NCBI RefSeq assembly: GCF_039543545.1
Contig: NZ_BAABJY010000001.1
Location: forward strand, 868,001-932,000
Length of the DNA stretch: 64,000 bases
Direction: 5' to 3'
Source: Luteimonas vadosa
GTDB taxonomy: Bacteria > Pseudomonadota > Gammaproteobacteria > Xanthomonadales > Xanthomonadaceae
Positions 1-13,232 of the stretch are shown here, one piece after another. The position numbers and the translations under genes were made by a program. The notes beneath the pieces are model-generated. The model did not search any database. It was not told where the DNA came from and saw only the letters and a program-made list of their open reading frames with translations. The stretch's first letter is position 1; every line of letters begins with the position of its first letter.

Positions 1-1
1 C

Positions 2-2470
<2,469 letters not shown>

Positions 2471-2506
2471 CCAGGGCCGTCGCGCCCCGGCGGCGCCCGC
2501 CCCGTG

Positions 2507-2522
2507 CCGGCGCGCGCGCCGG
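2507..2522. repeat. 16-bp perfect palindrome between the hybrid kinase gene and aceE
   Basis: CCGGCGCGCGCGCCGG reads the same on both strands and sits 36 bases after the kinase stop and 83 bases before aceE. As RNA it would fold into a short GC hairpin. There is no T-run, so a terminator role is only possible. Confidence 0.35.
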
Positions 2523-2605
2523 GCGGCCCGGGGACGCTTGCTAGAATCGATCCCCAATCCCCAGACCCCAAGCACGGCCAGCGGGCCGTGGCGGAGCATT
2601 CCCCG

Positions 2606-5296
<2,691 letters not shown>

Positions 5297-5488
5297 ACCC
5301 GGCTCCAGAGTGAAGGCGAGCACCCATTTTGCACGCTTGCAAAGCATGGCGCCCTTGAACATTAAGGTTGGAGATGGCGAGGGACCCCGGGGCTGACATT
5401 CGCAGCACCTGCCACGCATTCATCGATTCAACCCGGGCGCAGCAAGGCGCAGAGTGGCGTTACTTCGACCGCGCATCTGGCCGAAGCG

Positions 5489-7462
5489 CTAAAGAGGCGG
5501 GATCCCGAGTGCACTGAGGTATTCGTAAGTCGGTGTATAGAATTCTGGAAGGCGCGTGCCGTCGCAAGGGTTTCCAGGCGGCACGAAAATCACCATCCCT
5601 TGCCGCGCGCGAGTCAGTAGGACTCGGTACGCATTGATCAGATAGCGGACGCGTGCCTCGTTCTTAAGCACCTTCCACTTCGCGCCCGCGAACATGTGCT
5701 GCGTCCAGCCCACCCCAGTCCTACGCAGATCGGCGTCCCAAGTCACGCAACTCCAGTCGACTTCCAGCCCTTGCACCTGGAATTCTGTGGCGGCGTCTTC
5801 CAAGAAGTTGCTTGAGCGGATGTCGTCCGGTGAGCTAAGGAACCAATGCACCGGATTGATAGGCGCCCGCACGTCGATGGCGTGAGGCTTGAGCCGCATG
5901 GCGCCGGAGGTCGCGACCAGCCCAGCGCGCTCGCTCCCTCTCGTATGAGCGCGCAGCCAGGCCCGGGCCGTATCGAGGTCACGGGTCAGAGCAATCGGGT
6001 ATCTACTAATTAAGCTGCGAAGCGCTTCGGACGCGCGGTCTTGCTCGCCGTCGAGCATCGCTTTCACAAAGCCAGAAACATGTTCAGCACGGAACGACCG
6101 CATGGACACCGAGAGATGCAGCCGCCGATCAGCAACGACGTTCGCATCTGTTCCTAGGCGCTGCAGTGCGAGGCCCGCGGCGTATTCGGAGTCACGAAGC
6201 TCCGGGGAGATGTGCACATCCCAGTGGAGGAACCTCGTTCGCACCGCGTCAAGCCACCCGCTTATGCCAGCCTCGCCGCGGTTGATCTCTTGGCCACCGC
6301 CGACGAGGCATATGACCACGGCCCATTCAGGGTGACGATCCATATAGGAAAGCAGCAGTTCCGGCTCAGACTCGTCAAACCCCGGTAAGCGCTTCTTTCG
6401 GCGCATAAAGTCCGCTGTCATGGCTCGATCCCATGCACGCTGCGCCTCGTCAAAGATCACCACGTGCTCGCTAGGGGGCACCGTTGCGGTGATCCCAGCA
6501 TCCCGGAAGTGATGGATCAAGTGAATAAAGGCTTTGATGCTCTGGCGTACCTCGCCCTTCTTGGCGGCGACGCCCAAGGCCCGCCGCCGCGTCACCTCGT
6601 CACGAGCGAGCGCCTCAGTGAGAACAGCGACGAGCGGGGCATTGCCGGACAGAAACACGGCATGCGTTTCGCTGGACTCATCATGGCGTCGTGTTGCTGT
6701 GTTCAGCCCAACCAGCGTTTTTCCGGCGCCGGGCACGCCGGTCACGAAGATTACCTTTTTTCGTCGGTCCCGCTCCGCCGCGTCGACTAGCGCGTCGACA
6801 GCGCTCGCAGTAAGAGCAAGGTTCTCCCCGGCTTCGTTGCAAGCGAGCGCGTCGACTGAGTGGCTAGAGTAAAGAACCCGGGCCGCTTCGATGATGGTTG
6901 GCGTCGGCGCGTATGGCGATGCAATCCATGCTCGCGGGTCGATTTTTGACGCTGTTCCGCGCGCAAGCGCCCTATCCAGCGTGGCCTGGAGGTCCTCGGC
7001 GTTCGTGAGCAAAGGGGAGTAAACGAGATCGGCGTAGGGCTCTGAGACGCGATGGCTGCGGGACTCAGCAGCGGTGGCAACGAGGATCGGAACGATTTCT
7101 GCGTTGTGACTTCCGAGGTGAAAGTTCTTGAGGTCGAGGGCGTAGTCCCAGGCCTGGTTAATGTCTGCTGTGGTGAATCGGGACGCGCCGACTTTGAATT
7201 CGATGGGGACGATTACGCCGCCTGATAGAACCACCGCATCGATGCGGTCGCCGAGACGCGGGACGGTGAATTCGAAGAACACGTGTCCGGTGCGTTGATG
7301 CAGCGCGGACTTGAGCAGAGCAATCTCCGCTTGCCAGGCGTGCTTCTGTTCGACGGTATCGTCCCCGCTGGCCATTGCGAGGCGGCCGAGGATGGCGTCC
7401 GGGTCTGCCGCGTTGAACTCGGCGATGTCGGCGGCGTAATAGGCCGCGCCAAATGTGGTCAT
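5489..7462 (-). CDS. PD-(D/E)XK nuclease fused to SF1 helicase (DUF2075 family)
   Basis: 657 residues. The C-terminal two thirds is a superfamily-1 P-loop ATPase of the DUF2075 (Schlafen-group-3-like) family: Walker A GVPGAGKT (Lys248), Walker B IFDEAQ (Asp338, Glu339), motif V-like VQGLEVDW and motif VI-like VLLTRARQG. The N-terminus carries a restriction-endonuclease pattern: Glu46 in a helix, Asp75 in RIDAVV, then Glu88 and Lys90 in PIEFKVG, which fits PD-(D/E)XK. That domain assignment is my inference. The start is ATG 7462 because AGGAG lies 6 bases upstream; an upstream ATG has none. It stands alone, is less GC-rich than its neighbours and uses rarer codons (AAT, TTA-type), suggesting transfer. 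DNA processing or phage defence is plausible but unproven. Confidence 0.85.
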   Translation of the reverse strand: MTTFGAAYYAADIAEFNAADPDAILGRLAMASGDDTVEQKHAWQAEIALLKSALHQRTGHVFFEFTVPRLGDRIDAVVLSGGVIVPIEFKVGASRFTTADINQAWDYALDLKNFHLGSHNAEIVPILVATAAESRSHRVSEPYADLVYSPLLTNAEDLQATLDRALARGTASKIDPRAWIASPYAPTPTIIEAARVLYSSHSVDALACNEAGENLALTASAVDALVDAAERDRRKKVIFVTGVPGAGKTLVGLNTATRRHDESSETHAVFLSGNAPLVAVLTEALARDEVTRRRALGVAAKKGEVRQSIKAFIHLIHHFRDAGITATVPPSEHVVIFDEAQRAWDRAMTADFMRRKKRLPGFDESEPELLLSYMDRHPEWAVVICLVGGGQEINRGEAGISGWLDAVRTRFLHWDVHISPELRDSEYAAGLALQRLGTDANVVADRRLHLSVSMRSFRAEHVSGFVKAMLDGEQDRASEALRSLISRYPIALTRDLDTARAWLRAHTRGSERAGLVATSGAMRLKPHAIDVRAPINPVHWFLSSPDDIRSSNFLEDAATEFQVQGLEVDWSCVTWDADLRRTGVGWTQHMFAGAKWKVLKNEARVRYLINAYRVLLTRARQGMVIFVPPGNPCDGTRLPEFYTPTYEYLSALGIPPL

Positions 7463-7468
7463 GAGGGG

Positions 7469-7473
7469 CTCCT
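7469..7473 (-). promoter_or_regulatory. Ribosome binding site deciding the nuclease-helicase start
   Basis: AGGAG on the minus strand, 6 bases before ATG 7462. It favours this start over the in-frame ATG 36 bases further upstream. Confidence 0.6.
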
Positions 7474-7592
7474 GGTCTCTTCCCAGGATAGCGGCCATTT
7501 AGCCGGACAGATCGGGTCCCGGGCCGTACCGCCGACGTCGCCGTAAGGGGCTCGGACCCTGCCTTGCCGCGCTTCCCACAGGGAAAACGCGA

Positions 7593-7740
7593 ATGGGGTC
7601 AGGTTCACTTGAATACTCTGAGTCCCAATGGCAACCGCCCCCACCGTTTCCGGCAGGGGCGGCGCGTAAAACCTGGCGCCTGAATTACGGCTGCAACATC
7701 GCCGGCGGCGCGAACGTCGCCGGCATGAACTCCAGCGCGA
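7593..7740. repeat. GGGTCAGGTT-hairpin repeat module, copy 1
   Basis: Starts with GGGGTCAGGTTCACTTG (from 7596), has a hairpin CCGCCCC...GGGGCGG with GTTTCC at its tip (7635-7662), then CGGCTGCAACATCGCCGGCG about 50 bases later. The same three elements in the same order recur at 8568-8700. Consistent with a small non-autonomous mobile or REP-like element. I recall the GGGGTCAGGTTCA motif beside IS200-like REP-associated transposases, but no transposase is present here. Confidence 0.6.
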
Positions 7741-7742
7741 CC

Positions 7743-7808
7743 AAAAAAAGGGGTCAGGTTCATTTTTCTGTTCAAACGCAACTTGCCCCCCGTTTCCGGG
7801 GGGTGCGT
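7743..7808. repeat. GGGTCAGGTT-hairpin repeat module, copy 2 (short)
   Basis: AGGGGTCAGGTTCA preceded by a seven-A run, followed after about 25 bases by a perfect CCCCCC/GGGGGG stem with loop GTTTCC (7785-7806). It lacks the distal CGGCTGCAAC part of copies 1 and 3. It ends about 25 bases past the stop codon of the peroxiredoxin gene, so its hairpin could also act as a terminator for that gene. Confidence 0.55.
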
Positions 7809-7832
7809 GTCGGCCCCGAGTGAGCGCCGCCC

Positions 7833-8357
7833 TCAGTCCAACGTGCCGCGCACCGGGTAATCGTTCTCGATGATGTACTTGACGCCCTTGAGCAGCGACG
7901 CCAGGTCCGGTCGCGCGAAAGGTGCGTTGGAGACGTCGATGATCTGCAGTTTGCTGTCGGGCTTGAGCAGGAACAGGCCGGGCTCGGCGAAGGGACGGTC
8001 GGTTTCCTTCGGCGAGCGCGGCTCGGACACGTACAGGCCGAGCTGGTGCATCTGCGCCACGCTCAGGTCGTAGCCCACCGGATAAGCCAGGTCTTGCGCA
8101 GAGACTTGCGCCTGGGCCTTGTCCAGCGGATCGGCGGAAGCGGCCATGACGCTGACACCCGCCGCGTCGAACTCGTCGCGCAGGTCGTTGAGGGTATCGA
8201 GGTATGTCTCGCACAGCGGGCAGTGCTTGCCGCGATACACGACCAGCAGGCGCCAGCCTTCGCCGGACGCGGGATCGAGCTGGCCGCCGCCGACCTGCGC
8301 GATGCGGATGTCGGGGAAGGGCGCGCCGGCGGCGAGCTTGCTGGGGGTCGTGGCCAT
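7833..8357 (-). CDS. AhpC/TSA-family peroxiredoxin-like protein
   Basis: 174-residue thioredoxin-fold protein of the peroxiredoxin family, expected to reduce hydroperoxides in the cytoplasm with thiol reductants. The fold is shown by VVYRGKHCPLCETYL, where the first Cys (HCPLC) sits at the peroxidatic position and the second three residues later as in a thioredoxin-type CXXC, then the strand-helix pattern ASADPLDKAQA, YPVGYDLS and FLLKPDSKLQ. The start ATG 8357 gives MATTPSKLAAGAPFPD, the usual N-terminal approach to the first strand; upstream in-frame codons are proline-rich noise. Flanked on both sides by repeat modules. The physiological substrate cannot be told from sequence. Confidence 0.85.
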   Translation of the reverse strand: MATTPSKLAAGAPFPDIRIAQVGGGQLDPASGEGWRLLVVYRGKHCPLCETYLDTLNDLRDEFDAAGVSVMAASADPLDKAQAQVSAQDLAYPVGYDLSVAQMHQLGLYVSEPRSPKETDRPFAEPGLFLLKPDSKLQIIDVSNAPFARPDLASLLKGVKYIIENDYPVRGTLD

Positions 8358-8567
8358 CGTCGAAGGTTCCTGTTTCGGGGGGTCTCGCGGGACTCTAGTC
8401 GGACGCGCGTTTCCGGGCCGTGACCACGGTTGGTTGTGGGCGAGCGACGGCGCCCCGGGACATAGGTCGGGAACAGCAGTCGGGTCGGCTTTCCACATGG
8501 GCGGTCAGACCCCGGCAGCTGCGTTCCAGGGCCAACTCAATGGTGTCGCGCTCGGCTTAGGAAGAAA

Positions 8568-8700
8568 GAGGGTCAGGTTAATTTGTCTTGCTGCAAGCAG
8601 AAATCGCCCCCGCGGTTTCCGGCAGGGGCGGCTGATTCCACTTGGCGAAGGGTTTGCGGCTGCAACGTCGCCGGCGAAGCTACGTTGCGCGCAGAAGCCC
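8568..8700. repeat. GGGTCAGGTT-hairpin repeat module, copy 3
   Basis: AGAGGGTCAGGTTAATTTG, then a CGCCCC...GGGGCG hairpin with the GTTTCCGGCAGGGGCGG arm identical to copy 1 (8605-8630), then CGGCTGCAACGTCGCCGGCG from 8657. Element spacing matches copy 1 to within a few bases, so the two are homologous. Confidence 0.6.
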
Positions 8701-8887
8701 AGCGTCACCGGCAATGTGCCGGGGGTGGGGCGGCGCCGGTGGAGACTCGGGTAATGACGGCGGGGACCGCGGTCAGCAGCTGCGGGCCGGTGAAATGGCA
8801 GTGGGCGTTGCTGTGGGTGTCGGTCTGGCCAGCAGGTCCCTGCGGTCTGGCCATCTGCGCAGGGCCGGTTTGGAGATCCCCGTAAGC

Positions 8888-8914
8888 AAAAACGGCGGGC
8901 CTGTGGCCCGCCGT
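8888..8914 (-). terminator. Rho-independent terminator of the YadA-like gene
   Basis: On the minus strand ACGGCGGGCC-ACA-GGCCCGCCGT forms a perfect 10-bp stem followed by a T-run (TTTTT), 24 bases after the autotransporter stop codon. Confidence 0.85.
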
Positions 8915-8937
8915 CGTGGACTGCCGCTTGCGTGGGG

Positions 8938-10206
8938 CTAGAGGTCCAGGCCCAGGCCGACACCGGCGGACGAATCCGACCCACTGAATGCCGCGCCGAT
9001 CGTCATCGTCGCGCGATCTCCCAGGGCGCGCCCGTAACCGATGGAGAGCGCTTGCTGTCCGTTCTGGAAGCCGGCGCCCACCGCGATGCGTCCACGCGCA
9101 CTGCGCGAGCCGATGGCATTGGCGGTCATCTGTGCCATCGCCACCGACATCGCGCCACTGCGGTCCACATGGTGTTCCGTCCTCTCGAGGCGTGACCAGA
9201 CGTCCCCCTGGAACTGGTCGAAGTCCAGCCGCATGGTCGCGACCTGCTGATCGGTGTATGCATTCGCGGTCGACAGCGTGGTGGTCGCGCGGCTGTCCGT
9301 GTACACGCGGGCACTCGACAATGTCGCCACGTCGCCTGCCGCCGCGTTGGAGTTGGCAGCGGTCAGGGTCGCCGCATCACCCGCATTGGCGTGTGCCTTG
9401 GCAGTCGAGAGCGTGGCGGCGTCGCCGGCATCGGCGTGAGACTTGGCCGTCGACAGGGTGGCGGCATCACCGGCATTGGCGTGTGCGTTGGCGGCCGAGA
9501 GGGTCGCTGCGTCGCCGGCCTCGGCGTGCGCCTTGGCACTCGACAGGGTTGCTGCGTCACCGGCATTGGCATGTGCGTTGGCAGCCGTGAGGGTGGCGGC
9601 GTCACCGGCGTTGGCGTGTGCGTTGGCAGCCGAGAGGGTGGTGGCGTCCCCGTTATCCACGTAAGCCTGGGTGACCCCACCGCCCGACGCGGCGATTGCC
9701 TGGGTCATCTGGTCAAGGTTCACGGCATCCGTTCCGGAAGTTCCTGCCGCGACATTGGTGATCCGTCGTTCCGCACCCGCGTCGCCAACGGAGACCGTCA
9801 TCGTGCCGGAGCTTGTCGAGCCGAATCCGAGGGTGACTGCGCCACCTGCGCCGGCGTCGATCCTGAAAACGCTGTCGGTGGCACTGCCGTCGGCACCGCG
9901 ATCCTGGATCATGAAGTAGTTGTCGCCACCATTGCTGGAGTCGTTGATGACGATCCCCCAGTCATTGCTGGGAAACGATGCCGTATTGCTGGTGTCCCGG
10001 AAATCGATCCGCAGGTTGTTTTCCTTCAAGCGCAGTGTGTCGAATCCGAAATCTTCATTGTTAACGCAGTCGAGGCCAACACATTGGCTGCCCACCACGA
10101 TCTGGTCATCGAGCACGACGTTGTCGGCATTTGCGGGTGCAGGCACTGCACAAGCAGCAGCAAGGATCGCAACCGCGCTGGCGCGGAAGGTATTGAGAGA
10201 GCTCAT
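8938..10206 (-). CDS. YadA-like trimeric autotransporter adhesin with 15-residue stalk repeats
   Basis: 422-residue secreted outer-membrane protein, predicted to trimerise and display a passenger on the surface. Signal peptide MSSLNTFRASAVAILA... ends at about ANA (residue 28). The head (about 29-150) has a Cys pair in SQCVGLDCVN and ends in a neck-type motif, ITNVAAGTSGTDAVNLDQ. The stalk (residues 186-320) is nine tandem 15-residue units of the form GDAATLSAANAHANA; 15-residue periodicity is known from the right-handed coiled coil of the YadA stalk. The last 85 or so residues are a YadA anchor (RIAVGAGFQNGQQALSIGYG ending LGLDL). Start ATG 10206 follows AAGGGG by 5 bases; ATG 10209 is the alternative. 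A strong terminator follows, so it is monocistronic. The ligand is unknown. Confidence 0.92.
   Translation of the reverse strand: MSSLNTFRASAVAILAAACAVPAPANADNVVLDDQIVVGSQCVGLDCVNNEDFGFDTLRLKENNLRIDFRDTSNTASFPSNDWGIVINDSSNGGDNYFMIQDRGADGSATDSVFRIDAGAGGAVTLGFGSTSSGTMTVSVGDAGAERRITNVAAGTSGTDAVNLDQMTQAIAASGGGVTQAYVDNGDATTLSAANAHANAGDAATLTAANAHANAGDAATLSSAKAHAEAGDAATLSAANAHANAGDAATLSTAKSHADAGDAATLSTAKAHANAGDAATLTAANSNAAAGDVATLSSARVYTDSRATTTLSTANAYTDQQVATMRLDFDQFQGDVWSRLERTEHHVDRSGAMSVAMAQMTANAIGSRSARGRIAVGAGFQNGQQALSIGYGRALGDRATMTIGAAFSGSDSSAGVGLGLDL
9247..9651 (-). repeat. Nine tandem 45-bp repeats encoding the adhesin stalk
   Basis: 405 bases made of nine in-frame 45-bp units, each encoding a variant of GDAATLSAANAHANA. 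Units 1-7 are close; units 8 and 9 (GDVATLSSARVYTDS, RATTTLSTANAYTDQ) are diverged. The DNA identity makes the copy number likely to vary between strains. Confidence 0.9.
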
Positions 10207-10555
10207 CATTTCCCCTTGGTGATAGAGGGAGTGTCCGGCAATCACGCGGACATCTCCAGGATAGGAAGCGGCTAACGTTGTTGCGCCTCCTAACAGTCGC
10301 TAGCGTAAACGTTTCAGCGCCTCAAGGCGATTGGACATTCCGGTACCGGGTGTGGCGAAGCGGCGCGGACCCTTTTTCTCCTACGTGCCAGCGGTGGGCC
10401 TCGCGGCCCAACGCACGTCGGCGAATAGCGGCGACCGGTTCAGTGGAATTCTTTCTGAGGCCAACGCAGGTTCACCACCGATACGCGCCGCGGCCCATGT
10501 CGGTCCAGCGTCGCGCGCGCGCGGGGACTGTAAACCGGGTGCGTCACGTCGAACC
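10207..10555. other. 349-base intergenic region between autotransporter start and udgX end
   Basis: Should hold the promoter of the autotransporter gene; AT-richer stretches lie near 10265-10320, but no clear -35/-10 pair could be assigned. A small inverted repeat TGGGCC-TCGC-GGCCCA is at 10395-10410. No gene is evident. Confidence 0.45.
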
Positions 10556-11977
10556 TCACGCCAGGGCATCGCCCAGCAACGCCAGGTCCGCCACGAACGT
10601 GGCATACGCCGCGTCGCGTTCCTTGCCGCGCTGCCGCAGCACCCAGGCCGGGTGGACGGTGGCGAAGGCGCGGGTGCCGTCGTGCAGGGTGTGCCAGCTG
10701 CCGCGCTGGTCCATCAGCCGGAACCCGGCGCCGAACACGGCCAGCGCAGCGGTGGCGCCCAGGCAGGCGACGGCCTCGGGGCGCACGCGTTCGATCTCGC
10801 CGGCGAGCCAGCCGCGGCAGGCATCGACGTGCGCGACTTCCGGGTTGCGGTGCAGGCGTTGCTTGCCGCGGCGCTCGAAGCGGAAGTGCTTCACCGCGTT
10901 GGTGAGGTAGAGGCGGTCGCGGGCGATGCCGAGTTCGGCCAGCGCGCGGTCCAGCACCTGCCCGGAGGGACCGACGAAGGGGCGGCCGGTGAGGTCCTCG
11001 GCGTCGCCGGGTTGTTCGCCGACCAGGAGCACGCGCGCATCCGGCGGGCCTTCGCCGAACACGGTTTGCGTGGCCGGTTCCCACAGCGGACAGGCGCGGC
11101 AGGCTTGCGCGGCGGCGCGAAGCGCGTCGAGCGTGCCCGCCGCAGGCGTCGGCGCGACGACCGGCGCGATCTTCGGGATCCGCCGCTTCGGCGCGACGGC
11201 TTCGCGCTCGGCCATCTCGCGCACGCGCTGGCCCGCGGTGCGGGTGAGTTCGGGCAGCAGCTGGGCTTCCGGCAGGTGCTTCCAGTACCGGGTCGGCATC
11301 TCCTGCCGCATCATCCGCGGGTTGAGGCGGGCCGGGTTGAAGATGTGCGCGTAGTAGGTGCGCCACAGGTCCTCGTGCGCATCCTCGGCCGGCGCGTCGC
11401 TGCGCAGGGCGCCCGTGCCGAACGACAGGGTGCTGCCGTCCCAGCGCGCGCTGCGATCCGGCGTCAGGATCGCCCAGCGCATGCCGGTGAAGCGGCGCGC
11501 GAAGAACGGCGCCACGCGGTCGACGATGCGGTGGTCGGGCTCGAACCAGGCGATGAAGGCGTCTTGCTCGCCGGCCACGGCCCGGAAGCGCACGAAGGCC
11601 TTCATCTTGTGCGTGTCGCGCCGCACCGCCTGCAACAAGGCGGCGGCCTGGTGCACGTCGGCGTCGGTGGGGACCGCGAGCAGCTGCGGTTCGCCGTGGG
11701 TGATCCGCCACAGCAGGCGGTAGAGCAGGGCGAAGCGGCCGGGCGCGCGGTGGCAGGCGACCGCCTCGGCGAGCGCGACCAGGCTGCGCGGCACGCGCGG
11801 CGTGTCGACGACGGCCGGCGCCTGCCCGATCGGCGTGCCCGGAAGCAGTCCGGCGTCGCCAGCCTCGAGCCAGTCGATGTCCTCGGGCGGGACCTGCGCG
11901 CGCAGGGCCGCGCGCGCCGCCGCGCGCCAGGCGCCCGCGTCCCAGGGCGGGTCGACCGTCGCCGCGTAACGCGCCAT
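10556..11977 (-). CDS. udgX: UdgX-family uracil-DNA glycosylase with N-terminal TIGR03915/DUF4130-type domain
   Basis: 473 residues in two parts. The N-terminal half (about 1-250) matches the conserved domain encoded beside radical-SAM repair proteins (TIGR03915/DUF4130 type). The C-terminal half (about 285-473) is a family-4-like uracil-DNA glycosylase: four iron-sulfur Cys candidates beginning ACRACP, motif GEQPGD, the UdgX-like insertion RRGKQRLHRNP and the catalytic segment TVHPAWVLR. Known UdgX proteins remove uracil and stay covalently attached through the His of this loop; whether this one does is inferred. ATG 11977 begins one base after the TGA of the radical-SAM gene, indicating translational coupling. 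Confidence 0.9.
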   Translation of the reverse strand: MARYAATVDPPWDAGAWRAAARAALRAQVPPEDIDWLEAGDAGLLPGTPIGQAPAVVDTPRVPRSLVALAEAVACHRAPGRFALLYRLLWRITHGEPQLLAVPTDADVHQAAALLQAVRRDTHKMKAFVRFRAVAGEQDAFIAWFEPDHRIVDRVAPFFARRFTGMRWAILTPDRSARWDGSTLSFGTGALRSDAPAEDAHEDLWRTYYAHIFNPARLNPRMMRQEMPTRYWKHLPEAQLLPELTRTAGQRVREMAEREAVAPKRRIPKIAPVVAPTPAAGTLDALRAAAQACRACPLWEPATQTVFGEGPPDARVLLVGEQPGDAEDLTGRPFVGPSGQVLDRALAELGIARDRLYLTNAVKHFRFERRGKQRLHRNPEVAHVDACRGWLAGEIERVRPEAVACLGATAALAVFGAGFRLMDQRGSWHTLHDGTRAFATVHPAWVLRQRGKERDAAYATFVADLALLGDALA

Positions 11978-11978
11978 G

Positions 11979-13232
11979 TCAGGCGAACAGGTCGGCCTGG
12001 CGCGGCGCCGGCGCCAGCCGCGCGCGCAGCGCCTGCGGATCGTCCAGCGCCTTGCGCGGATGGTGGTCGAGCAACTGGATGAAGGGCAGCAGGCGGGACA
12101 GCGGCGCGCGCAAACGCGCGAGGTCGGCCACGCGCAGGCGCGCATGTCGGCGCGCGGCGAGCACCCGCTTGACGTTGCGCACGCCGAGCCCCGGCACGCG
12201 CAGCAGACGCTCCTTGGGTGCGCGGTTGAGGTCGACCGGGAACACCTCGGGGTTGCGCAGGGCCCAGGCCAGCTTGGGGTCGATGTCCAGGTCGAGCATG
12301 CCGTGCGCGTCGCCGGTGATCTCGCCCAGTTCGAAGCCGTAGAAGCGCAGCAGCCAGTCGGCCTGGTACAGGCGGTGCTCCCGCGCCAGCGGCGGCGCGC
12401 GCAGCGGCAGCGAGGAGGACGCGTCGGGGATCGGGCTGAAGGCGGAATAGTAGACGCGGCGCAGCTTGTAGTTGCCGTAGAGGTTGTCGGCGGTGGCCAG
12501 GATGGCGCGGTCGTCCGCGCCGTCGGCGCCGACGATCATCTGCGTGCTCTGCCCGGCGGGCGCGAACCGTGGCGGCTTGCGCGGCTTGGCCGAGGTGGAG
12601 CGGATCGCGGTGCCCGGCTTCTGCTTGCCTTCCTCGATCTGCCAGCGCAGCTCGCCCATCGCGCTGCGGATGCCGGGCAGCTTCTTTTCCGGCGCCAGTT
12701 TCGCCAGCCCCGCTTCGGTGGGCAGCTCGACGTTGATCGACAGGCGGTCGGCATGGCGCCCGGCGGCGGCCAGCAGCTCGGGCGAGGCCTCGGGGATGGT
12801 CTTGAGGTGGATGTAGCCGGCGAAAGCATGGTCCTCGCGCAGCGTGCGCGCGACCTCGACCAGTTGCTCCATCGTGTAGTCGCTGTCGCGGATGATGCCG
12901 CTGGACAGGAACAGGCCCTCGATGTAGTTGCGCTTGTAGAAATCCAGGGTCAGCGCCACCACCTCGTCCACCGCGAAGCGCGCGCGCGGCACGTTGCTGG
13001 ACACGCGGTTCACGCAATAGGCGCAGTCGTAGACGCAGAAGTTGGTCAGCAGCACCTTCAGCAGCGACACGCAGCGTCCGTCCGGCGTGTAGCTGTGGCA
13101 GATGCCCATGCCTTCGGTGCTGCCGATGCCGCCGGTCGCCGCGGAATTGCGCTTGCCCGCGCCGCTGGAGGCGCAGGAGGCGTCGTACTTGGCGGCATCG
13201 GCCAGGATCGCCAGTTTGCGCATCGTCTCCAT
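11979..13232 (-). CDS. Putative DNA modification/repair radical SAM protein (TIGR03916 type)
   Basis: 417-residue radical S-adenosylmethionine protein. The [4Fe-4S] cluster motif is Cys66-X3-Cys70-X2-Cys73 (FCVYDCAYC). Further conserved features are LSSGIIRDSDYTMEQ and, near the C-terminus, a helix-hairpin-helix-like segment LLRVPGLGVRNVKRVLAARR, which suggests DNA contact. This family is almost always encoded next to the UdgX/TIGR03915 protein, as here with one base between the genes. The chemical reaction is not established for the family. An additional Cys20/Cys45/Cys54 set may bind another cluster; that is speculation. It is transcribed divergently from the PPOX-family gene, with 110 bases between. 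Confidence 0.92.
   Translation of the reverse strand: METMRKLAILADAAKYDASCASSGAGKRNSAATGGIGSTEGMGICHSYTPDGRCVSLLKVLLTNFCVYDCAYCVNRVSSNVPRARFAVDEVVALTLDFYKRNYIEGLFLSSGIIRDSDYTMEQLVEVARTLREDHAFAGYIHLKTIPEASPELLAAAGRHADRLSINVELPTEAGLAKLAPEKKLPGIRSAMGELRWQIEEGKQKPGTAIRSTSAKPRKPPRFAPAGQSTQMIVGADGADDRAILATADNLYGNYKLRRVYYSAFSPIPDASSSLPLRAPPLAREHRLYQADWLLRFYGFELGEITGDAHGMLDLDIDPKLAWALRNPEVFPVDLNRAPKERLLRVPGLGVRNVKRVLAARRHARLRVADLARLRAPLSRLLPFIQLLDHHPRKALDDPQALRARLAPAPRQADLFA

Larger units (their letters stand above)
8358..8937. other. 580-base region without a convincing gene; holds repeat copy 3 and a terminator
   Basis: Between the peroxiredoxin start and the 3' end of the autotransporter gene. 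It contains repeat module copy 3 (8568-8700) and a rho-independent terminator (8888-8914). The open frames here are short, overlap in several frames and have no coherent protein character. Confidence 0.6.

Noticed and set aside
9247..9651. CRISPR array
   Set aside because: The 45-bp units are contiguous with no spacers and encode a protein in frame.
9391..10275. Plus-strand open frame through the autotransporter stalk repeats
   Set aside because: It is a by-product of the repeat codons. The minus strand has a signal peptide, YadA anchor and terminator.
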